DNA from: Acidobacteriota bacterium
Lineage (GTDB): Bacteria > Acidobacteriota > Terriglobia > Acidiferrales > UBA7541
DNA: 41,048 nucleotides
Assembly (NCBI GenBank): GCA_003224055.1
Contig: QHYE01000076.1
Coordinates: forward strand, 1 to 41,048
Reading direction: 5' to 3'
Below are positions 32,382-41,048 of this stretch, one piece after another (position 1 is the stretch's first letter; each line of letters begins with the position of its first letter). Made by a program: the position numbers and the translations under genes. The notes under the pieces are model-generated. The model worked only from the letters and a program-made list of their open reading frames with translations, did not search any database and was not told the origin of the DNA.

Positions 32382-34478
32382 ATGAAATGGGTCCTGCCAG
32401 TACTGTGTCTCTCCTTACTTTGTTGCAGTTCGATTCCAGCGCAAGAAAGAGCAGTTCCAGCCGCAAAGCAAAAAACTGTGGCGGCCGCGGGCGAGGCGAA
32501 TGGAAGCGCAAATCGAGAGGCCGGGAAACTACCAGTGCGGCGCGTCGTGCTCTACAAAAATGGCGTGGGGTACTTCGAGCACTTGGGACGCGTGCGCGGA
32601 AGCCAGGATGTTCACGTGGACTTCACGAGTGCGCAGCTGAATGACGTGCTGAAGTCGCTGACCGTACTCGATCTCTCCGGGGGGAAAATTACAGGTGTCG
32701 ATTACAACTCCGAAGCTCCGCTTGCTCGGAGATTGGCGACGCTGCGATTGGCGCTGGGCGAGAATCCAAGCATGGCGGATTTTCTTGGCGCATTGCGCGG
32801 GGCGAGACTGGAAGTGCGCGGCGGCAGCGGGACGGCGGTTACAGGAAAATTGCTGAGCGTCGAGCAGAAATCGCGCGTGAAGGACAATGGAACGACAGAG
32901 TGGACGGAGATTTCTTTGGTGAGTGACAGCGGTGAAGTACGCACCGCAGAGGTGACACCCTCCACCAGCGTTCGGATTGCCGAAAAGGACTTGCAGGTGG
33001 AAGTGGGGCGATACCTTGGCCTGATCGCTTCTTCGCGGGACCAGGATTTGCGGCGAATGACTATTTCGACGGCGGGGACAGGCGAACGCAATTTGTACGT
33101 GAGCTACATCAGCGAGGTGCCGATCTGGAAGACGACTTACCGGATCGTCCTGCCATCGAAGGCAGAAAAAAGGCCGTTGCTTCAGGGCTGGGCTATTGTG
33201 GATAACACGATTGGCGAAGACTGGAACGATGTGGAGGTCTCGCTGGTAGCAGGCGCACCGCATTCGTTTATCCAACAGCTTTCGCAGCCGTATTACGGAA
33301 GGAGACCAGTCGTTCCGCTGCCGGAGAGCGTGCAATTGACGCCGCAAACGCACGCGGCAGCGCTGGAGCCTTCAGCCCATTTGATGGCAGGTGGCGTACC
33401 AGGTGGAGTTATGGGTGGCGTGCTGGGTGGCGTTGCCGGTGGCGTGGGAATGGGAAGTGGTAGCGCGCGCGGGCTTATGGCCCCTATGGTAGCTCCGGGA
33501 CCACCAACTGCACCCATGCCAGAGGAAGAGGCAGTCGAGGAAGCACGTGAGGAGAGCGAGCCCGTCGCGGAAGGCAACGCTCTTGGCGATCTCTTCGAGT
33601 ACAAACTGAAGGAACACGTAACGATCCGAAAAAACCAGTCAGCTCTGGTGCCGATCTTGCAGACGGACATCGCGGCGGAAAGAGTTTCGCTGTGGAGCGA
33701 ATTGCTGGGTGTGGCGCGCCCTCTGCGTGCGTTGTGGGTGAATAACGCCAGTTCGCTCACGCTGGATGGAGGCAGTTTTAGCGTACTGGACAGCAACACG
33801 TTTGCAGGCGAGGGCCTCGTCGAGGCCATCAAACCCGGGGAACGAAGACTGCTCTCCTACGCAACGGACTTGGGTCTGTTGGTGGACACAAAGCAGGACA
33901 GCGGGCGGGAACGCGTGACGCGCGTGCGGATTTATCGCGGCACATTGACCACCACGAGCGAGGAACGCGAGAAAAAAACGTACATCGTGCGAAATGAAGA
34001 TACAACGCCACGGACACTCGTGATCGAGCATCCGGCACGCCCGGAATGGAAACTTGCCGAAGATGGACCGAAGCCGGAGGAAAAAGCTTCGGGGCTGTAT
34101 CGCTTTCGTCTAAGCGTAGAACCGAAAAAGACAGAAAGACTGGTGGTTAACGAAGCCAAGCCACTTTACACGCAATACGCGGTGAATGGTGTGACGGACG
34201 ACCAGATCGAGCTTTTTCTGCGGCAGAAATCCATAAATTCTGACATCGCGAAGGCGCTGCGAGGCATCGTCGCGCAGAAAAATGTCGTTGCAGACTTTGA
34301 TGAGAAGATCAGAGCGCAGCAAAAATTGATCGACCAGATTTTCGGCGACCAGGGACGGCTACGGGAAAACATGAAAGCGCTGAAAGGAAGCGCGGAAGAG
34401 AAAACATTGCTGCAACGCTACACCAAGCAACTCGATGAGGAAGAAACAGAGCTCGATACGCTGCGAAAAGGAAAGTAG
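32382..34478 (+). CDS. Secreted DUF4139-domain protein with a GGVx tandem repeat
   Basis: A 698-residue exported protein. Signal peptide about 1-20. The N-terminal part (VRRVVLYKNGVGYFEHLGRVRG, residues about 52-73) and the core (YVSYISEVPIWKTTYRIVL...LLQGWAIVDNTIGEDWNDVEVSLVAGAPHSF) match DUF4139/MuiA-like beta-sheet proteins of unknown function. A Gly/Val tandem repeat lies at 337-356, followed by an acidic segment (EEEAVEEAREESEP). The C-terminal 100 residues are a likely coiled coil (FDEKIRAQQKLIDQIFGDQGRLRENMKAL...). It is divergent from the small gene at 31940. Envelope-associated structure is inferred; no enzyme motif is seen. Confidence 0.88.
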   Translation: MKWVLPVLCLSLLCCSSIPAQERAVPAAKQKTVAAAGEANGSANREAGKLPVRRVVLYKNGVGYFEHLGRVRGSQDVHVDFTSAQLNDVLKSLTVLDLSGGKITGVDYNSEAPLARRLATLRLALGENPSMADFLGALRGARLEVRGGSGTAVTGKLLSVEQKSRVKDNGTTEWTEISLVSDSGEVRTAEVTPSTSVRIAEKDLQVEVGRYLGLIASSRDQDLRRMTISTAGTGERNLYVSYISEVPIWKTTYRIVLPSKAEKRPLLQGWAIVDNTIGEDWNDVEVSLVAGAPHSFIQQLSQPYYGRRPVVPLPESVQLTPQTHAAALEPSAHLMAGGVPGGVMGGVLGGVAGGVGMGSGSARGLMAPMVAPGPPTAPMPEEEAVEEAREESEPVAEGNALGDLFEYKLKEHVTIRKNQSALVPILQTDIAAERVSLWSELLGVARPLRALWVNNASSLTLDGGSFSVLDSNTFAGEGLVEAIKPGERRLLSYATDLGLLVDTKQDSGRERVTRVRIYRGTLTTTSEEREKKTYIVRNEDTTPRTLVIEHPARPEWKLAEDGPKPEEKASGLYRFRLSVEPKKTERLVVNEAKPLYTQYAVNGVTDDQIELFLRQKSINSDIAKALRGIVAQKNVVADFDEKIRAQQKLIDQIFGDQGRLRENMKALKGSAEEKTLLQRYTKQLDEEETELDTLRKGK
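33390..33449 (+). repeat. Five 12-bp tandem units coding GGVx
   Basis: GGTGGCGTnnnn-type units repeat five times in frame inside the DUF4139 gene, giving GGVP-GGVM-GGVL-GGVA-GGVG. Copy number could vary between strains. Confidence 0.8.
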
Positions 34479-34583
34479 GCGAGAGAAAAAGAACAGCAAC
34501 TGGCAAGTGCGGTGCTCCAGCATATGATTCAGGAATTGCAGCTGGATGTGATTTTGTGAAGAGACTCTTGGCGGCCAGACCGA

Positions 34584-34997
34584 TCAGATGTATTTCAACG
34601 CACAGAAACCGGCGAAGCCGGCGCGGGTGAGGGCGATGAGTTCGTGGAAGAGGACGGGATCGATCTCGGTGAAGTTAAAACAGGACTTGCCTTGCATGCG
34701 CTTCCGGAGTTCCGGCGAGATGCGCTTTTGCAGATCTGGACTCATGTAGACAGGCATAAGGTAGTAGCTCACGTAGTTCTTGCCCAGGCGGATGGCGCCG
34801 AAGTGAAGCGGCTTCCCCTTGTAGCAGGGCAGGACTGTTTCCAGGTAGTAGAATTCCGGCTTATAGCGGACGACGCTGAGACGTTTTTCATAAGGAGTCA
34901 GGATTTTCTTCAGCGCGGCGAAGACGGCGGGAAAATCTTTTGCGGGCTTCGCGGGTGCCGTCTTTCTTCGCGAGAGTAGTGGTTTTTTCTTCTTCAC
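34584..34997 (-). CDS. Small DUF1801-like protein of unknown function
   Basis: A 137-residue cytosolic protein. A Lys/Arg-rich N-terminus leads into a fold with EKRLSVVRYKPEFYYLETVLPCYKGKPLHFGAIRLGKNYVSYYLMPVYM and MQGKSCFNFTEIDPVLFHELIALTRAGF. This arrangement recalls the YdhG/DUF1801 group, some members of which act in iron handling, but I am not sure of the family. The start is probably GTG at 34997, with AGAGGA just upstream; TTG at 35033 would add 12 residues and has poorer spacing. It is divergent from the ADOP permease gene. Confidence 0.7.
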   Translation of the reverse strand: MKKKKPLLSRRKTAPAKPAKDFPAVFAALKKILTPYEKRLSVVRYKPEFYYLETVLPCYKGKPLHFGAIRLGKNYVSYYLMPVYMSPDLQKRISPELRKRMQGKSCFNFTEIDPVLFHELIALTRAGFAGFCALKYI

Positions 34998-35251
34998 CAG
35001 AATCCTCTGGGACGTCTTTCCAAACGTAGGCAAGTATACGGTGCAGCCTCAGCACTGAAAAGAGGCGATCCCCCTTGAGGTCTCCGGCGCAAAAAGGCAG
35101 GCGCTCCGCCGCAACTCCGGGAGAGAGCCGCCGCTCCCCGCCCTTGAATCGGTGCTGGGGCGGCTTCCGTGCGCGTAATACGGAAGGCTGGCTCGAGTCA
35201 AAAAGGCCGAAATTGGAAGAAACATTTGGTGTCATTCATCGTCTCTAAGGC

Positions 35252-37675
35252 ATGAACCTCCTTGCAAACCTGCGGTACACGTTGCGGCAAATCACCAAGA
35301 ATCCAGGGTTTTTCATCGTCGCGGTAGCGGCACTAGCGCTGGGGATCGGCGCCAACACGGCTATTTTCAGCGCGGTAGAAGCGGTGCTATTGCGGCCGTT
35401 GCCGTATGCCAACCCGGACCGGCTGGTGATGGTGTGGGAGGACGCTTCGTTTATCGGCTTTGCATTGAATACGCCGGCGCCGGCGAACTATTTGGACTGG
35501 AAGGCACAGAACCAGGTGTTCACGGACATGACGGCTACGCGATATACGACGGCCAGCCTGACAGGGGACGGGCAGCCGGAGCAGCTTTCCGGGCGAAAGG
35601 TGACACCGAACTTTTTTGACGTTCTGGGCGTTCAGCCGGCGGTGGGAAGACCGTTCACAGAGGAAGAGGACAGAGCACAGAGCCCAGTGGTTGTGCTCAG
35701 CCATAATCTCTGGCAGAGGCGATATGGCGGGGATGTGTCCCTGGTTGGCCGGTCGATCCTTCTGGACGGAATCCAAACCAAGGTTGTCGGAGTCATGCCG
35801 CGCGGGTTTTTCTTCCTGGACCGGAAGAACAGCGACTACTGGGTGCCGACGGCATTCACGCCGGAGCAGTGGGCGCGGCGGCAATCCCATTTTCTGAGTG
35901 TGGTGGCGCGGTTAAGGCCAGGGGTGACGCGCGAGAGAGCTCAGAAGGACATGGAGACCATCGCTGCCCGGCTGCAGCAACAATATCCGGTTTCGAACGC
36001 AAAACTAGGCGCCGTAGTGGTGCCCATCAAGGAGGATTTCGCGGGAGACGCCCGAAACGGTCTGCTGGTGCTGCAGTTGGCGTCCGTTTTCGTGTTGCTG
36101 ATTGCATGTTCCAACCTTGCGAATCTATTGCTGGCGAGATCGACGGGGCGGAAGCGGGAAATCGCGGTTCGAATTGCATTGGGTGCAAGCCGCGGACAAA
36201 TTGCAAGTCAGATGCTGACGGAGAGCCTTTTGCTAGCAGTGGTGGGAGGAGCACTCGGTCTGGCCATTGGGCAGGCGGGCTGGAGCCTGTTTGCAGGCCT
36301 GGTGCCCTCCCAGGTGGGCGACGGCGGATTTCAATTGAATTGGCAGGTGCTTTTGTTCGCGGCAACCATTTCAGTGGTATCGGGCGTGTTGTTTGGGTGT
36401 GCGCCTGCGCTGCGGGCCACGGATTTGTCGTTGCAGGACACTTTGAAAGAGGGCGCGCGGGCTGGGGAATCGCGGGGAGGTTTGCGCCTGCGCGATGGAC
36501 TGGTGGTGGGGCAATTTGCGCTGGCCTTTGCACTGGTCGTGGGCGCGGGACTGATGATTCAAACGATCTGGAATCTCCGGAAGCAGCCGTTAGGTTTTCG
36601 CGCCGATCATCTGCTGACGATGGCGGTTCCGATCCCGAGAACAAAATACGATACCAGCGAAAAGACGCGGGCGTTTTTCCGGAACGTTGCGGAAGAAGCG
36701 CGCGCGTTGCCCGGAGTGAAGGGCGCGGGATTCGCGTCCGACGCACCGTTCATGACGTACGGAGACACGGAAGGGTACGTCGTGGAAGGAGAGCCAAAGC
36801 TTCAGCCGGGCCATATGAACGATGCGCTGTATCGAGAGGTGAGCACGGAATATCTGGAAACGGTGGGAGCCGAGGTGCTGGAAGGGAGATTGCTGGCGGC
36901 CGGGGATCGCCCGGGCGGAGCGCGTGTGATCGTCATCAACGAGTTTTTTGCCAAACGGCATTGGCCCGGCAAAAGCGCCGTAGGCAAACGTATAAAATTT
37001 GGTGACAGCAACGACGAGACCAAGAATCCGTGGTGGGCGATTGCCGACGTGGTGCGCGACATCCGCGAGCGCGGGTTGCTCTACGACATGAAGCCCGCCG
37101 TGTACGTGCCGCTGACGCAAGTGGCGAATCCAGAGAGATATTCGTTCCTAGTGGTGCGGACGTCGAGCGATCCTGCGAGCACGATCAAGATGGTCGAAGG
37201 CGCGGTGTGGTCGGTGGATCCGCAGCAGCCGGTATCGTACGTGCGCACCATGGATCAACTGATGGAGGCGGACGTTGCGGACCGGACGCGGCCGATGGTG
37301 TTGCTGGGAGTGTTCGCGGGGCTGGCCCTGGTGCTCGCATGCCTGGGCGTCTACGGCGTGCTGGCGTACGCCGTGGCACAGCGGACCCGGGAGATTGGCG
37401 TGCGCATGGCGATGGGGGCAAAGCCCGGAGACGTGACAAGAATGATCCTGGGGCGCGGGATGAAGTTGAGCGCCATCGGATTGCTGGCGGGGGGAGCGCT
37501 GGCAGCGGGACTCGGATTGCTGCTGCGAACGCTTCTGTACGGGGTAACGGCGGCGGCGGCGGGAATTTATGCGGGGACGGCGGGGTTGCTCGTTCTAGTG
37601 GCCGTGATGGCTTGCGTGATTCCGGCGTTACGCGCGGCACGCGTGGACCCGGCAGTCGCGTTGCGGAACGAATAA
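35252..37675 (+). CDS. MacB/FtsX-type ABC permease of the ADOP family
   Basis: An 807-residue inner-membrane protein with the duplicated layout of acidobacterial permeases: an N-terminal helix (NPGFFIVAVAALALGIGANTAIFSAVEAVLLRPLPY), a large periplasmic MacB core (about 55-240), three helices of an FtsX domain (about 275-395), a second helix and core (about 410-680), and a final FtsX triplet (about 685-800, with REIGVRMAMGAKPGDVTRMIL). MacB-like permeases drive export or signalling across the envelope by mechanotransmission with a separate ATPase. No ATPase gene is next to it, matching the 'orphan' label of the family. Length is typical (about 800). AAGG precedes the ATG. Confidence 0.93.
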   Translation: MNLLANLRYTLRQITKNPGFFIVAVAALALGIGANTAIFSAVEAVLLRPLPYANPDRLVMVWEDASFIGFALNTPAPANYLDWKAQNQVFTDMTATRYTTASLTGDGQPEQLSGRKVTPNFFDVLGVQPAVGRPFTEEEDRAQSPVVVLSHNLWQRRYGGDVSLVGRSILLDGIQTKVVGVMPRGFFFLDRKNSDYWVPTAFTPEQWARRQSHFLSVVARLRPGVTRERAQKDMETIAARLQQQYPVSNAKLGAVVVPIKEDFAGDARNGLLVLQLASVFVLLIACSNLANLLLARSTGRKREIAVRIALGASRGQIASQMLTESLLLAVVGGALGLAIGQAGWSLFAGLVPSQVGDGGFQLNWQVLLFAATISVVSGVLFGCAPALRATDLSLQDTLKEGARAGESRGGLRLRDGLVVGQFALAFALVVGAGLMIQTIWNLRKQPLGFRADHLLTMAVPIPRTKYDTSEKTRAFFRNVAEEARALPGVKGAGFASDAPFMTYGDTEGYVVEGEPKLQPGHMNDALYREVSTEYLETVGAEVLEGRLLAAGDRPGGARVIVINEFFAKRHWPGKSAVGKRIKFGDSNDETKNPWWAIADVVRDIRERGLLYDMKPAVYVPLTQVANPERYSFLVVRTSSDPASTIKMVEGAVWSVDPQQPVSYVRTMDQLMEADVADRTRPMVLLGVFAGLALVLACLGVYGVLAYAVAQRTREIGVRMAMGAKPGDVTRMILGRGMKLSAIGLLAGGALAAGLGLLLRTLLYGVTAAAAGIYAGTAGLLVLVAVMACVIPALRAARVDPAVALRNE

Positions 37676-37862
37676 ACAAACGACATTTTGAGCTTCCGGA
37701 CCTGTCCAAACCGGCAGGTTGGCGGTGAGGCACATTCTTGCCGTGCAGCGATTCCGCTTGCCGAACACGCATTACACTCAAGGTTAGTAGGAACGGATTT
37801 TGCCCCTGCAAAGATGGGACATGATCCTTCCACTGTGTTCCGCGGAGGGAACGCAGGCGAGG

Positions 37863-38261
37863 ATGAAGAGAATGAGACGCACATTGCTTCTGATTACGAT
37901 TATTCTGCTGGCGCTGGTGGCGGCACGCGGCGTAGCAGCTGCCCCGCAAAGCAAGGGTTCGGCGACGCTGACGGGCACGGTTCTGGGACCGGATGACCGG
38001 CCGGTGGCGCATGCGAGCGTGTCGTACCAATCCTCCAGCGGCAACGCGCCGCACGCAGTCCACACGGACTCGCGCGGACAATTTACGATCAGGAAGCTGC
38101 GGGCAGACAACTACGACATTCGCGCATCAGGCAAGGGAGTCTTTTCCGAATGGGAGAAGAACGTCAGCCTGCGCACCGGCCAAACGAAAGAATTGACGCT
38201 GCGCCTGATTTACGCGAGGAAAATTCCGAAGGCGTACGTGAAGAGCAAGCCGCAGCAGTAA
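37863..38261 (+). CDS. Secreted carboxypeptidase-regulatory-like (CarboxypepD_reg) domain protein
   Basis: A 132-residue exported protein: signal peptide (LLLITIILLALVAARGVAAA) followed by one beta-sandwich domain typical of the carboxypeptidase regulatory-like fold, LTGTVLGPDDRPVAHASVSY ... TDSRGQFTIRKLRADNYDIRASG ... LTLRLIYARK. Such domains mediate protein contacts at the cell surface and often lie at the N-terminus of TonB-dependent receptors; here it stands alone. The ATG at 37863 abuts a GAGG; the in-frame ATG at 37872 has better spacing (nine bases), so the true start could be three codons later. Confidence 0.78.
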   Translation: MKRMRRTLLLITIILLALVAARGVAAAPQSKGSATLTGTVLGPDDRPVAHASVSYQSSSGNAPHAVHTDSRGQFTIRKLRADNYDIRASGKGVFSEWEKNVSLRTGQTKELTLRLIYARKIPKAYVKSKPQQ

Positions 38262-38388
38262 TTCAGCTCACAAGTTGTTGCAAGGATTGCAAGAGTGACT
38301 CGTGACTGGTGCGGAGCATGGTCGTCGCACGGTGGCCGTGAATCGCGAGCAGCGTCGAAATGATTGTTGAAGCAAAGAGCCACTATTC

Positions 38389-39144
38389 CTACTGATAGAG
38401 AAGCTGGGCAAGCTCGTACAAATCGGAATCCGAGACATCCGAGACAGCGCAATACTCCATCCCCTGATGGCGCCAGTGGCGCCATTGATAGCCCTGCCGC
38501 AAGCCGGGCGGATGGATCGGTGTGTCCGGCTCCTTCGTGGGCAGGACAAAAACATTAATGATGTGCTTGCGTCGTGCATAGACGAGCGCCGCCACATTCT
38601 GCCCGCCGAGCACATCCAGACGGCCGCCAATCAAGGCGAATCCCTCATCCGCAAAATCCTTAACCGGGGGAACAAACGCAAGCTTTCCGTTGAACCAAGG
38701 CTTGACGGTGTGCTGGTCCGACGAAACGACATCCGTAAGGTGGCCGGGTTGCAAGGAGCGAACGTGGGCGTCGATTAACTCCGCAGCCGTAAAGGGGGCA
38801 GAAGAAGCGCTGTTCTGAACCCGCGGCCAGGCATACCAGGAGACGGAGGCGACGATCAGAAGCGCGGCGGCCAGGGCAAGCCAACGCCAGGCGGGAATCC
38901 GCAGCGCCACGGAAGAAGCCGTCGCGGCGTCAAGATCGGCACGAACTTTTTTACGCAGGGAAACGGGAGCGTTTTCGTAAAGACCACTGCGTTGAAGTGA
39001 CGATCGCAGCGATTCTTCCGCTCCCAGCGCGACGGCACACTCGCGGCAATTTTCGAGATGGCGCTCAAATTCCGCGGCGCGCGTGGCGTCGAGTTCGCCA
39101 TCGAGATAGCCATGAAGGACGGTACGCGTGGAATCACAGCTCAC
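38389..39144 (-). CDS. Anti-sigma factor with zinc-binding N-terminal domain
   Basis: A 251-residue membrane protein. The N-terminal ZAS-type motif is present as HLENCREC (about 26-33), His-x3-Cys-x2-Cys, which binds the sigma factor. A transmembrane helix (WLALAAALLIVASVSWYAW, about 92-110) follows, then a periplasmic part of about 140 residues ending in HWRHQGMEYCAVSDVSDSDLYELAQLL. The start is GTG at 39144, which overlaps the sigma gene by 11 bases, with AGGAGG six bases upstream. This gives translational coupling, usual for sigma/anti-sigma pairs. The periplasmic part has no motif I can name and is the likely sensing domain. Confidence 0.9.
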   Translation of the reverse strand: MSCDSTRTVLHGYLDGELDATRAAEFERHLENCRECAVALGAEESLRSSLQRSGLYENAPVSLRKKVRADLDAATASSVALRIPAWRWLALAAALLIVASVSWYAWPRVQNSASSAPFTAAELIDAHVRSLQPGHLTDVVSSDQHTVKPWFNGKLAFVPPVKDFADEGFALIGGRLDVLGGQNVAALVYARRKHIINVFVLPTKEPDTPIHPPGLRQGYQWRHWRHQGMEYCAVSDVSDSDLYELAQLLYQ

Positions 39145-39700
39145 GGGTGGCCTCCTGGGGAGAGGAGTGCGTGAGCGCGCGCTGCAGCCGCTGGCGAGCG
39201 CGGGCGAGCGCAGACATGACGGTGCCGATAGGAATGGCGGTGATGGAAGCAATCTCCTTGTAAGAGCAGCCTTCGAACTCTCGAAGGACGAGAACCTCGC
39301 GGAACCGCGGGGGCAAAGTCTCGAGAGCGCGGGTAAGGCGCTCGCGGTTGTCACCGGCGATGGCCAGGGTTTCGGGAGACACGCTAGGTTGCTGATGCAA
39401 TTCTTCGTCGAATTCGCTCATGAGCTCCACAGGGCGGTTCTTCTCCAACCAGGTATAGCAAGTATTGCGCACGATTTGCAAAAGCCAGGCTCGCGCGTCG
39501 CCGCCGTGAAACCCACGGAAAAAACGGCAAGCACGAAGCATAGCCTCCTGCGCGACATCTTCCGAATCCGCGCGGTTCCTCAGAAGCCATCTCGCGAGGT
39601 TGAAAGCAGCATCGAGGTGCGGCAAAACGAGCTGTTCAAAGCGCGCGCGGTCCTGCACTTCCAACACGTCCGGACCTCTTCCCTGGTCAGAGCCACTCAT
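39134..39700 (-). CDS. ECF-type sigma factor paired with the anti-sigma gene
   Basis: A 188-residue sigma70-family protein. Region 2 covers about 20-85 (DSEDVAQEAMLRACRFFRGF, then WLLQIVRNTCYTWLEKNR), and region 4 about 125-180 (LPPRFREVLVLREFEGCSYKEIASITAIPIGTVMSALARARQRLQRAL), with its helix-turn-helix. It should direct RNA polymerase to a small regulon when released from the anti-sigma factor encoded next to it. Its stop lies within the start of that gene. AGGCGG nine bases before the ATG supports the start. The signal it answers is unknown. Confidence 0.94.
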   Translation of the reverse strand: MSGSDQGRGPDVLEVQDRARFEQLVLPHLDAAFNLARWLLRNRADSEDVAQEAMLRACRFFRGFHGGDARAWLLQIVRNTCYTWLEKNRPVELMSEFDEELHQQPSVSPETLAIAGDNRERLTRALETLPPRFREVLVLREFEGCSYKEIASITAIPIGTVMSALARARQRLQRALTHSSPQEATREL

Positions 39701-39956
39701 TCGAAGGAACCGCCTGAGGGGGGATTTTATTCCCGAATACCCATTGGATGAGACGAATCAGGCAGGGGGTTGGTAACCATAAAAAAGCGGGAATAACCAA
39801 GGGCCCGCGGTGGTCTGCACAAACGAAACACGTCCCATACGCGGCGCGGGCTCCCTGGACTCTCTCACCCGCGCCGCCCTCCAAAGACAATTGGTGGAAA
39901 TGGGTGGTGGAAAATCCTAATGGCTACGGGTGTAGCCGAGCAAGGAGCAAGAGCCG

Positions 39957-40925
39957 ATGGGTGGCAAGCGCAAAGACGAAATTCTTCACGATCACAACCA
40001 TGACGGGATTGACCGGCGTGGATTCCTCAAGTGCATGGCCTGGGCGGGAACGGGCGCATTCTGCGTGATGCAGGGAGGCGTGCTGAAATCGTACAGCTTG
40101 AGCCGGCTGCCCGGGCTAGGCTCCAAGGAAGCCATGGGCGAGCTGAGTTTCGTGCAGATCAGCGATAGCCACATGGGCTTCAACAAGCCGGCGAACCCCG
40201 ACGTTGCAGGAACGCTGAAGGCGGCGGTGGACAAGATCAATGGCCTCTCGGCAGCGCCGGAATTCATGCTGCATACCGGAGACATCAGCCACCTTTCGAA
40301 ACCAGAAGAGTTCGACACCGTAGATCAAATTCTAAAGAGCGCCAAGCCCAAGGATGTGTTTTACGTTCCTGGGGAACACGACGTGTTGAACGACGACGGC
40401 AAACAATTCCTGGAGCGCTATGGAAAGAGCAGCAAAGGCGCGGGCTGGTACAGCTTTGACAAGAAGGGCGTGCACTTCGTCGGGCTGGTCAACGTGATCA
40501 ACCTGAAGGCCGGCGGGCTCGGGACACTGGGACATGAGCAGCTGGAATGGCTGGAAGACGACGTGAAGCATTTGAAGCACAGCACGCCGATCGTGGTTTT
40601 CGCGCACATTCCGCTGTGGTCGGTCTATCCGGAGTGGGGCTGGGGGACGGAGGACAGTGCCCAGGCCCTGGCGTACTTGAAGAAGTTTGGATCCGTGACC
40701 GTGCTGAACGGGCATATTCATCAGACGATGCAGAAAATCGAAGGCAACGTCACTTTTCATACGGCAGCTTCAACCGCGTTTCCGCAGCCACAGCCCGGCA
40801 AAGCGGATTCGCCGGGACCGATGAAAGTGCCAGCCGACCAACTCAAGAGCGTCCTGGGAATTACGGACGTCAACTACGTTCAAGGGCAACACGCGCTGGC
40901 GGTCGTGGATTCTTCGCTCGCGTGA
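39957..40925 (+). CDS. Tat-exported calcineurin-like metallophosphoesterase
   Basis: A 322-residue enzyme. The N-terminus GIDRRGFLKCMAW is a twin-arginine signal (Arg20-Arg21). Calcineurin-fold motifs follow: QISDSHMG (67-74, Asp70 and His72), HTGDIS (106-111, Asp109), VPGEHD (137-142), AHIPLW and NGHIHQ. The usual GNHD is GEHD here, so the metal-bridging Asn is replaced by Glu; such a variant may have altered activity, although the rest of the metal set is intact. AAGGAG (39943-39948) precedes the ATG. The next gene, also exported, starts 56 bases downstream and probably shares the transcript. The substrate is unknown. Confidence 0.92.
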   Translation: MGGKRKDEILHDHNHDGIDRRGFLKCMAWAGTGAFCVMQGGVLKSYSLSRLPGLGSKEAMGELSFVQISDSHMGFNKPANPDVAGTLKAAVDKINGLSAAPEFMLHTGDISHLSKPEEFDTVDQILKSAKPKDVFYVPGEHDVLNDDGKQFLERYGKSSKGAGWYSFDKKGVHFVGLVNVINLKAGGLGTLGHEQLEWLEDDVKHLKHSTPIVVFAHIPLWSVYPEWGWGTEDSAQALAYLKKFGSVTVLNGHIHQTMQKIEGNVTFHTAASTAFPQPQPGKADSPGPMKVPADQLKSVLGITDVNYVQGQHALAVVDSSLA

Positions 40926-40981
40926 GCGAGAATTTTCCCAACCAAGAAATCAAATCGAATTTGAAAAGAAGGAGAAAAAAC

Positions 40982-41048
40982 ATGCGGAGAAGTGTGTGTA
41001 TTGCGAGTCTTGCAGCGACGCTGGTGCTTGGGATGGGAGCGCTGGGCG
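40982..41048 (+). CDS. Exported protein, start only (runs off the right edge)
   Basis: Twenty-two codons are present: MRRSVCIASLAATLVLGMGALG, the first part of a Sec signal peptide. AAGGAG (40969-40974) lies at good spacing before the ATG. It follows the metallophosphoesterase on the same strand and is probably its operon partner. The mature product cannot be judged. Confidence 0.7.
   Translation, partial: MRRSVCIASLAATLVLGMGALG

Noticed and set aside
35869-37005. 378-codon plus-strand frame inside the ADOP permease gene
   Set aside because: It overlaps a clear FtsX/MacB protein in another frame and is Arg/Gly-rich without domain signal.

Overview
The window reads as a piece of a G+C-rich Acidobacteriota chromosome, most likely a soil lineage. 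Supporting signs are a long MacB/FtsX-type permease of the acidobacterial ADOP kind, secreted proteins that recall acidobacterial families, PilZ-domain proteins, a sigma/anti-sigma pair, and degenerate AAGTCCTTT-type intergenic repeats. The taxonomic call is inference. About 36 genes and one tRNA-Leu(CAG) can be supported. No rRNA, CRISPR array, intact insertion sequence or prophage is visible.

Layout: 1-6228 holds a partial secreted protein, a Tat-exported amidase with a LysE-type exporter upstream, class II fructose-1,6-bisphosphatase (glpX), and a TIG/beta-propeller lipoprotein. 6229-12298 holds a TPR-like secreted protein, an APC permease overlapping a large PIG-L deacetylase, a SnoaL-like secreted protein and a tiny membrane protein. 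12564-16291 holds tRNA-Leu, an AzgA-type purine permease, a sugar-binding lipoprotein and a PuuD-like membrane protein. 16310-23871 is housekeeping: rtcB, rnr, serC, a pirin and citrate synthase. The last two diverge from overlapping face-to-face promoters.

24991-28181 is the accessory island and the main point of interest. It is a co-directional cluster of a Cys/His-rich exported protein, an outer-membrane MetA-like protein, a periplasmic heavy-metal-associated (HMA) protein, a TlpA-type thioredoxin and a short cation-efflux-like protein. The HMA gene has in-frame TGA codons at exactly the two positions where the family has its metal-binding Cys-x-x-Cys. Candidate SECIS-like hairpins follow at once and the reading frame stays intact for another 135 codons. 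The simplest reading is a selenoprotein with a Sec-x-x-Sec metal site inside a metal-handling operon, next to a thioredoxin that could reduce it. Conventional gene calling would split or truncate this gene.

28182-28882 is non-coding or weakly coding. It carries a strong sigma70-like promoter reading into degenerate 42-bp repeat units. 28883-41048 holds an ECF sigma factor, a sugar-binding-like protein, a retropepsin/SnoaL fusion, a DUF4139 protein with a GGVx tandem repeat, the ADOP permease, an overlapping ECF sigma/anti-sigma pair, and a Tat-exported metallophosphoesterase followed by the start of another exported protein.
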